From the NCBI GenBank assembly GCA_001067655.1, contig JUNU01000034.1:1-5366 (forward strand): a stretch of DNA of 5,366 bases, in the 5' to 3' direction. Shown piece by piece: positions 1 to 4,025 of this stretch. How positions within the stretch are numbered: the first letter of the stretch is position 1; each line of letters begins with the position of its first letter. A program made the position numbers and the translations under genes. The notes below the pieces were generated by a model that worked only from the letters and a program-made list of their open reading frames with translations, made no database searches and had not been told where the DNA came from. This stretch comes from Neisseria lactamica (lineage in GTDB: Bacteria > Pseudomonadota > Gammaproteobacteria > Burkholderiales > Neisseriaceae).

Positions 1-274
1 GGCAAAACAGGTTGAAATCGATGCGGGTGATGAGGCTGTGTTCGAGTTCGGGATTGGAGAGGCTGTGCCATTGTCCGAGCAGGACGGCTTTGAACATGGA
101 CAACAGGGGATAGGCGGGACGGTCGCGGTGGTCTCGGAGATAACGGGTTCTTTGACGGTTCAGGTACTGTTCGATCGGTTGCCAATCAATCACCTGATCC
201 AACTTCAATAGAGGGAAGCGGTCGATGTGTTTGGCAATCACGGCTTGGGCGGTTTGCCGGAAGAAGGTGCTCAT
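1..274 (-). CDS. IS5-family (IS1106-like) transposase, N-terminal part only
   Basis: The minus strand from the ATG at 274-272 reads without a stop to the window edge, giving 91 residues that begin MSTFFRQTAQ. The segment around residues 54-90, with AYPLLSMFKAVLLGQWHSLS followed by NPELEHSLITRI and DFNLF, is the InsH-type N-terminal domain (DUF772) of IS5-family DDE transposases, and the wording closely resembles the IS1106-type transposases I know from Neisseria. The start is supported by a good Shine-Dalgarno AGAGGA (281-286 on the plus strand) six bases upstream of the ATG. Family members are usually about 300 or more residues, so the catalytic DDE core lies beyond the left edge and I cannot say whether the copy is intact. 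The protein would cut and rejoin the ends of its own element. It is transcribed away from the restriction genes. Family confidence is high; the exact IS name is from memory. Confidence 0.88.
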   Translation of the reverse strand, partial: MSTFFRQTAQAVIAKHIDRFPLLKLDQVIDWQPIEQYLNRQRTRYLRDHRDRPAYPLLSMFKAVLLGQWHSLSNPELEHSLITRIDFNLFC

Positions 275-328
275 GGAAAATCCTCTAAATGTCTTGGTGG
301 GAGTTTAGGGGGATTTTGCAAAGATCTC
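1..328 (-). mobile_element. Right-hand (transposase 5') end of an IS5-family insertion sequence
   Basis: The transposase start is preceded, reading outward, by about 54 bp that finish with GATCTTTGCAAAATCCCC on the minus strand (plus strand 311-328). This resembles the GAGACCTTTGCAAAA-type termini I associate with Neisseria IS1106-like elements, so I place the boundary near 328. The other terminus lies outside the window, so neither the inverted repeat pair nor a target duplication can be verified and the boundary may be off by a few bases. Confidence 0.6.
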
Positions 329-448
329 GGTGTATAGGAAGGAATTTGGCGGTAAAGTATTTGCGATATTCCTTATGCTTTTATCAAATTGCTGTTCAGA
401 GCTGCTATGGAGCGTTTTGATGTTGATTGGCATATCGCTTTGCAGCCA

Positions 449-494
449 TTTTGTCATTGCGCGATGACAAAACGATAGCGAAATAGTGACAAAA
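449..494. promoter_or_regulatory. Operator-like palindrome plus an extra half-site (TGACAAAA)
   Basis: TTTTGTCAT (449-457) and ATGACAAAA (464-472) form a perfect 9-bp inverted repeat around the six-base centre TGCGCG, itself nearly self-complementary, so the 24-bp site is symmetrical except for one central pair. A third copy of TGACAAAA follows at 487-494, 22 bp (about two helical turns) after the copy at 465-472. This arrangement is typical of dimeric repressor sites. I cannot match it to Fur, Zur, FNR or NsrR consensus sequences and name no regulator. There is no T-run after it, so it does not look like a terminator. Confidence 0.4.
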
Positions 495-512
495 TGTGCG
501 CGAGATTATAAC
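486..512 (+). promoter_or_regulatory. Possible sigma-70 promoter overlapping the TGACAAAA half-site
   Basis: GTGACA (486-491) resembles a -35 box and TATAAC (507-512) a -10 box. The 15-bp spacer is shorter than the usual 16-18 bp, which weakens the call. Transcription would begin near 519 and run about 160-200 nt to the DUS hairpin at 678-719 without crossing a recognisable gene. The overlap of the -35 box with the third half-site of the palindrome cluster is what makes it worth listing. Confidence 0.18.
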
Positions 513-589
513 GCCGTGTAAAAAATAAGATCTAAAATTTGGTCTTTTTCACTTTATTTTTACATATTTATGCGATAAATTGAAATATT

Positions 590-609
590 AAAATCAACTA
601 ATTGATTTT
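590..609. repeat. Perfect 8-bp inverted repeat with 4-nt loop
   Basis: AAAATCAA (590-597) and TTGATTTT (602-609) are exact reverse complements separated by CTAA. The halves are in the opposite order to an FNR box (TTGAT-N4-ATCAA), so it is not an FNR site. It could be a weak hairpin or a binding site; in such AT-rich DNA, chance is also a reasonable explanation. Confidence 0.3.
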
Positions 610-677
610 GAGCGATTATACAATTTACATTTTTCTATAATATAGAAACAACCCTTCTAAAACAGAAATTACATAAA

Positions 678-719
678 AGGTCGTCTGAAAAATCGGTTTT
701 ACCGGTTTTCAGACGACCT
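678..719. terminator. DUS-pair hairpin, terminator-type, no gene ending at it
   Basis: AGGTCGTCTGAAAA (678-691) and its exact reverse complement TTTTCAGACGACCT (706-719) form a 14-bp stem. Inside it CGGT (694-697) can pair with ACCG (701-704) around a TTT loop. The right side is followed by the T-rich GTTTATTTTAT. Inverted pairs of DNA uptake sequences serving as rho-independent terminators are well known in Neisseria. Here neither neighbour ends at the hairpin: the transposase is transcribed away to the left and hsdR starts 460 bp to the right. It may mark the end of a lost gene, end an unannotated transcript, or act only as an uptake site. It also shields hsdR from transcription out of the IS side. 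Confidence 0.75.
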
Positions 720-825
720 GTTTATTTTATATATCGCAAGTTGACTCAAATTGAGAGCCTAACAGCCTTCTGTGTTTATGCACAATCGTAAAATATGAAT
801 CTTGCGCGTTTTACTTGTTTAAAAA

Positions 826-903
826 CATAGCGGGCAAGTTTAAGCCGGTTCTGTTTTCGGTTTCTTTGCCTTGTCCTGATTTAATCTAAATCTACCCTGT
901 ATA
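826..903. repeat. Degenerate Correia-like (CREE) miniature element
   Basis: From memory, Correia elements begin TATAGTGGATTAAATTTAAA, continue with CCGGTACGG, and end GCCTTGTCCTGATTTAAATT followed by TAATCCACTATA. Here the left side reads ATAGCGGGCAAGTTTAAG then CCGGTTC (827-850) and the right side reads GCCTTGTCCTGATTTAA (868-884) then a diverged TCTAAATCTACCCTGTATA. The centre is much shorter than in the usual roughly 105- or 155-bp forms, giving about 78 bp. The 17-base right-side match is the strongest evidence; the left match is approximate. I read it as an old, internally deleted copy. Both boundaries are estimates. Confidence 0.42.
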
Positions 904-905
904 AT
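877..905 (+). promoter_or_regulatory. Candidate hsdR(S) promoter with perfect TATAAT box
   Basis: TATAAT at 900-905 is a perfect -10 hexamer. The best -35 at standard 17-bp spacing is TGATTT (877-882), a weak match. A start near 912 would give hsdR a leader of about 270 nt. The -10 overlaps the terminal TATA of the Correia-like element, and Correia ends are known to supply promoters in Neisseria. No better promoter was seen between 906 and 1179. Confidence 0.3.
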
Positions 906-1010
906 TTGAGATTGATTCCGAATAGGAAAATACATTTGCACCAAAATTGTTTCAATGTAAAACCATTTAAGCAGAAAGTTTTAGGATGCTTACTTGTGAA
1001 GTTGAGGCAA

Positions 1011-1174
1011 ATGAAAGCTACTTGGGTTATCATTGAAAATCATAAAAAGCAGTTGCAGAGCAGTTGGGAAAGTTGTCGTGTTTAGATTTTGGGAGTGAGA
1101 CAGTGAGTTATACAGCTTCACCAAACACAGCTAACTATCTATTTTTATCAATTTTAACGCGTTATCTAGGATAA
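1011..1174 (+). other. Split short reading frame ending at the hsdR start (leader or gene remnant)
   Basis: An ATG at 1011 opens a 24-residue frame beginning MKATWVIIENHKK that stops at 1083-1085. A second frame, open from 1046 after TAA at 1043-1045, runs to TAA at 1172-1174. It has a GTG at 1103-1105 preceded by GGGAG (1091-1095), giving a possible 23-residue peptide that starts SYTASPNTANYLF after the initiator. One extra base in the A5 run at 1044-1048 would join the two into a single product of about 54 residues. The second frame stops between the Shine-Dalgarno and the ATG of hsdR, as a translationally coupled leader would. I recognise no homologue, so a leader peptide, a frameshifted remnant and chance all remain possible. 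Confidence 0.22.
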
Positions 1175-1179
1175 TATTT

Positions 1180-4023
1180 ATGAACAAACGGGTAACCTAC
1201 AACCAACACCCCGAGCAGCAAGCCCGCGACATCATCGACCAAAAACTGGAGCAGGCGGGCTGGGCGGTACAGTCGGTGAAGAACTTTAATCGCAACAGCA
1301 GTTTGGGTGTGGCGGTACGTGAATATCCGACCGACAGCGGTCCGGTAGATTATCTGTTGTTTGTTGATGGCGAGCCGGTTGCCATGATTGAAGCCAAGCC
1401 GGAAAACTTTGGACATAAGCTCAATACCGTAGAAGAGCAAAGCGCACGCTATGCCGATAGCGAACTTAATTATATTCAGCAAGCAGAGATTGCCTTTTTA
1501 TATGAAAGCACAGGCGTAGTAACACGTTTTACCAACCGCAACGATCCCGCCCCGCGTGCCCGTGAAGTATTCAACTTTCACCGCCCCGAGACATTGCAAA
1601 AATGGGCAAACGAAGGCAAAAACACCCTGCGCGCCAAACTTAAAGCCATACCTGCGCTCAATCCTAACCATCTGTCTGCGGCGGCGTTAGGATTGCGCGA
1701 TTGCCAATTAACCGCCATCGAAAATATGCAAGATTCTTTGGCAAAAGATTTGCCGCGCGCCTTGATTCAGATGGCTACAGGCGCAGGCAAAACCTATACC
1801 GCCATTAGCATTATGTATCGTTTGCTCAAATACACAGGCAAACGCCGCATTTTATTTTTAGTAGATACCGTCAATTTGGGCGAACAGGCCGAGCAGGAAA
1901 TGTTGGTTTTTACCCCGTCTGACGACAACCGCAAATTTACCGAACTCTACAACGCCCAAGTGATTAAATCGCCGCATATTCCCAACGGCGTAGAAGTCTG
2001 CATTTGCACCATTCAGCGTATGTATTCGCTATTAAAAGGGGAAGATCTGGCGATACCGGATGACAGCATGGAATTGGAAGAATGGGAAAATCGACTGAAA
2101 GAACCATTGCCCGTTGCCTATCAACCGGATCTGCCACCCGAATTTTTTGATTTTATTTTTATCGACGAATGCCATCGCTCCATTTACAACCTTTGGCGGC
2201 AAGTGTTGGATTATTTTGATGCCTATCTGATTGGTTTAACCGCCACACCGGACAACCGCACTTTTGGCTTTTTCAATCAAAATGTCGTCAGCGAATACAG
2301 CCACGAACAAGCCGTTGCCGATGGCGTAAACGTAGGCAATGAAGTCTATCTGATCAATACCAAAATCAGCCTTGATGGCGGCAAATTCAAAGCCGAAGAA
2401 CTGGTCGAACACCGCGAACGCACCACACGCCGCAAACGCTGGCAGCAGCAAGATAGCGATGAAGACTATACCGCCAAGCAACTCGACAGAGATGTTGTCA
2501 ATCCAAGCCAAATCCGTACTATTATCCGTACCTTCCGCGACCATTTGCCCGTAATGTTCCCAAATCGTCAAGAAGTACCCAAAACCTTGATTTTTGCCAA
2601 AAACGACAGCCACGCCGACGACATCATCAAAATGGTTCGCGAAGAGTTCGGGCAAGGCAACGAATTTTGCAAAAAAATCACTTACAAAGCCAAAGACGAT
2701 ATTGTGGGTGAAAACGGCGAAATCATTGAACAAGGCGAAGAACCCAAAACCGTCTTAGCGAATTTCCGCAACAGCTACAACCCGCGCATTGCCGTTACCG
2801 TCGATATGATTGCCACAGGAACGGATGTCCGTCCGCTCGAATGCCTGCTGTTTATGCGCGATGTCAAAAGCCGCAACTATTTCGAGCAAATGAAAGGGCG
2901 CGGCACACGCACGCTTGATAAAGAAGGCTTGCAAAAAGTCAGCCCTTCCGCATCATCGGCCAAAACCCATTATGTAATTGTCGATGCGATTGGCGTTACA
3001 AAATCGCTCAAAACGGCAAGCCAACAATTAGACACCAAGCGTTCGGTCAGCTTTTCCGATTTAGGAAAAGCCGTCGTCTTCGGCGGCGCATTTGATAGCG
3101 ACAGCATCAGCTCACTGGCGGCACGCCTTGCCCGTTTAAACAAACAGCTGGATAACGAACAACAGCAGCGGATCACCGCCATCACAGGCGGCGTCCCATT
3201 ACCGCAATTGGTTAAAGACCTGTTTCACGCCATCAATGCCGACGAAATCCATCGGGCAGCTTGCGAGCAAGAAGGCATTTCCATTGATGAGACGCCGTCT
3301 GAAAAAACCGTTTTACAGATACAAAAACAACGCGTCAAAGCCGCCACACGTCCGCTTTCCATGGAACTCATCACCACATTGGACGACATCCGCAAACAAA
3401 ACGAGCAGAAAATTGACGCCGAGATTGATGAAGTCATCCACGCAGGCTGGGCGGAAAATGATGAAACCCTGACCCAAGATTTTGCCGAATGGATACGCAG
3501 CAACAAAGACGAAATCACCGCCTTACAGATTTTCTATAATCAGCCTTATCAACGCCAAGCCTTAAGCCTAGCGATGATTAAAGAGCTGGCAGCCGCCATT
3601 AAAAAAGCCAAACCGAAATTGGCATTGACTCATATTTGGCAGGCGTACGCGCGTTTGGATAACGTCAGCGAACAGGTAGAAAGCGAACTCACCGCCTTAG
3701 TCAGCCTTGTTCGCCGAGTGATTGGCATTGATGACAAAATCACTCCGTTTACCAGAACCGTGCGTAAAAACTTCCAAACCTGGACCTTTGAACACAACGC
3801 CCGCGCCGATAAACCGCTGACCGAAGAGCAAATGCAATGGCTGACCATGATTCGCGACCACATCATCACTTCCTTTGCCATCGAAGAAAACGACTTTGAA
3901 CTTACCCCGTTCAATCAATACGGCGGCTTGGGTCAAGCCTATGATGTATTGAGTGAAATTGCCGCCAATGACCAAGACTTTAACACCCTATTAAACGAGA
4001 TTAACCAACAATGGACAGCATAA
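1180..4023 (+). CDS. hsdR: Type I restriction enzyme R subunit (EcoEI-like HsdR), complete
   Basis: This 947-residue protein is the motor and nuclease subunit of a Type I restriction complex. With HsdM and HsdS it recognises unmethylated target DNA, pumps DNA using ATP, and cuts at a distance in the cytoplasm. Domains run in order. The N-terminal PD-(D/E)xK nuclease is at about 8-160, with D57 in PVDYL and E71/K73 in IEAKP. The superfamily 2 helicase core follows: Walker A ATGAGKT at 199-205, DECH box at 329-332, motif III GLTATP at 352-357, motif IV near TLIFAK at 469-474, motif V near MIATGTDV at 543-550, and motif VI QMKGRGTR at 570-577. A C-terminal EcoEI_R_C-type region spans about 750-925. 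All catalytic motifs are present and the frame is unbroken. The ATG at 1180 has AGGA (1168-1171) eight bases upstream. The 3' end overlaps or touches the hsdS start, so the two are co-transcribed. The family call is secure; the EcoEI (type IB-like) subgroup is probable. Confidence 0.97.
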   Translation: MNKRVTYNQHPEQQARDIIDQKLEQAGWAVQSVKNFNRNSSLGVAVREYPTDSGPVDYLLFVDGEPVAMIEAKPENFGHKLNTVEEQSARYADSELNYIQQAEIAFLYESTGVVTRFTNRNDPAPRAREVFNFHRPETLQKWANEGKNTLRAKLKAIPALNPNHLSAAALGLRDCQLTAIENMQDSLAKDLPRALIQMATGAGKTYTAISIMYRLLKYTGKRRILFLVDTVNLGEQAEQEMLVFTPSDDNRKFTELYNAQVIKSPHIPNGVEVCICTIQRMYSLLKGEDLAIPDDSMELEEWENRLKEPLPVAYQPDLPPEFFDFIFIDECHRSIYNLWRQVLDYFDAYLIGLTATPDNRTFGFFNQNVVSEYSHEQAVADGVNVGNEVYLINTKISLDGGKFKAEELVEHRERTTRRKRWQQQDSDEDYTAKQLDRDVVNPSQIRTIIRTFRDHLPVMFPNRQEVPKTLIFAKNDSHADDIIKMVREEFGQGNEFCKKITYKAKDDIVGENGEIIEQGEEPKTVLANFRNSYNPRIAVTVDMIATGTDVRPLECLLFMRDVKSRNYFEQMKGRGTRTLDKEGLQKVSPSASSAKTHYVIVDAIGVTKSLKTASQQLDTKRSVSFSDLGKAVVFGGAFDSDSISSLAARLARLNKQLDNEQQQRITAITGGVPLPQLVKDLFHAINADEIHRAACEQEGISIDETPSEKTVLQIQKQRVKAATRPLSMELITTLDDIRKQNEQKIDAEIDEVIHAGWAENDETLTQDFAEWIRSNKDEITALQIFYNQPYQRQALSLAMIKELAAAIKKAKPKLALTHIWQAYARLDNVSEQVESELTALVSLVRRVIGIDDKITPFTRTVRKNFQTWTFEHNARADKPLTEEQMQWLTMIRDHIITSFAIEENDFELTPFNQYGGLGQAYDVLSEIAANDQDFNTLLNEINQQWTA
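3292..3303 (+). repeat. DUS-like sequence inside hsdR
   Basis: ACGCCGTCTGAA contains the canonical 10-base core GCCGTCTGAA used by the meningococcal/gonococcal and AG dialects. It lies in frame within the hsdR C-terminal third (residues about 705-708, T-P-S-E). Its core differs from the GTCGTCTGAA found in the intergenic hairpin, which is compatible with acquisition from, or sharing with, a species of another DUS dialect, although it could simply be coding sequence. Confidence 0.6.
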
Positions 4024-4025
4024 AA

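Larger units (their letters stand above)
329..1179. other. Long AT-rich intergenic region between the IS end and hsdR
   Basis: This stretch of about 850 bp has stops in all frames at short intervals and no reading frame with a convincing start, ribosome site and protein-like composition over a useful length. It contains several discrete elements listed separately: an operator-like palindrome, a small inverted repeat, a DUS hairpin, a Correia-like element with a TATAAT box, and a split short frame just before hsdR. I see no tRNA, rRNA or CRISPR repeats. Since the flanking genes diverge, promoters are expected here, but a regulatory region this long is more than the two genes need. It may carry remains of lost genes. 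Confidence 0.7.

Noticed and set aside
330..467. Hydrophobic plus-strand frame (VFAIFLMLLSNCC...) just after the IS end
   Set aside because: Its only starts are a GTG lacking a ribosome site or an internal ATG; it is about 45 codons, and the hydrophobic look follows from T-rich codons. No family recognised.
407..478. Short frame beginning MERFDVDWHIALQPF
   Set aside because: It has 23 codons, no Shine-Dalgarno sequence, and overlaps the palindrome; it is more likely chance than a gene fragment.
590..609. FNR box
   Set aside because: The half-sites are ATCAA-N4-TTGAT, the reverse order of the FNR consensus TTGAT-N4-ATCAA.
840..935. Minus-strand 31-codon frame beginning MYFPIRNQSQ
   Set aside because: It lies within the Correia-like element, has no good ribosome site, and such short frames arise from that repeat by themselves.
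1162..1482. Minus-strand frame of 106 codons across the hsdR start
   Set aside because: It overlaps the conserved nuclease domain of hsdR antisense, with no ribosome site or recognisable family; it mirrors the real gene.
2669..2675. A7 run in hsdR as a phase-variation tract
   Set aside because: It is short, lies in lysine codons (K-K-I) of an intact frame, and is not the type or length of repeat normally linked to switching in Neisseria.
2236..2733. Minus-strand frame of 165 codons within hsdR
   Set aside because: It lies opposite the hsdR helicase region; the Phe/Val/Ala-rich composition is typical of the antisense of Neisseria coding sequence.
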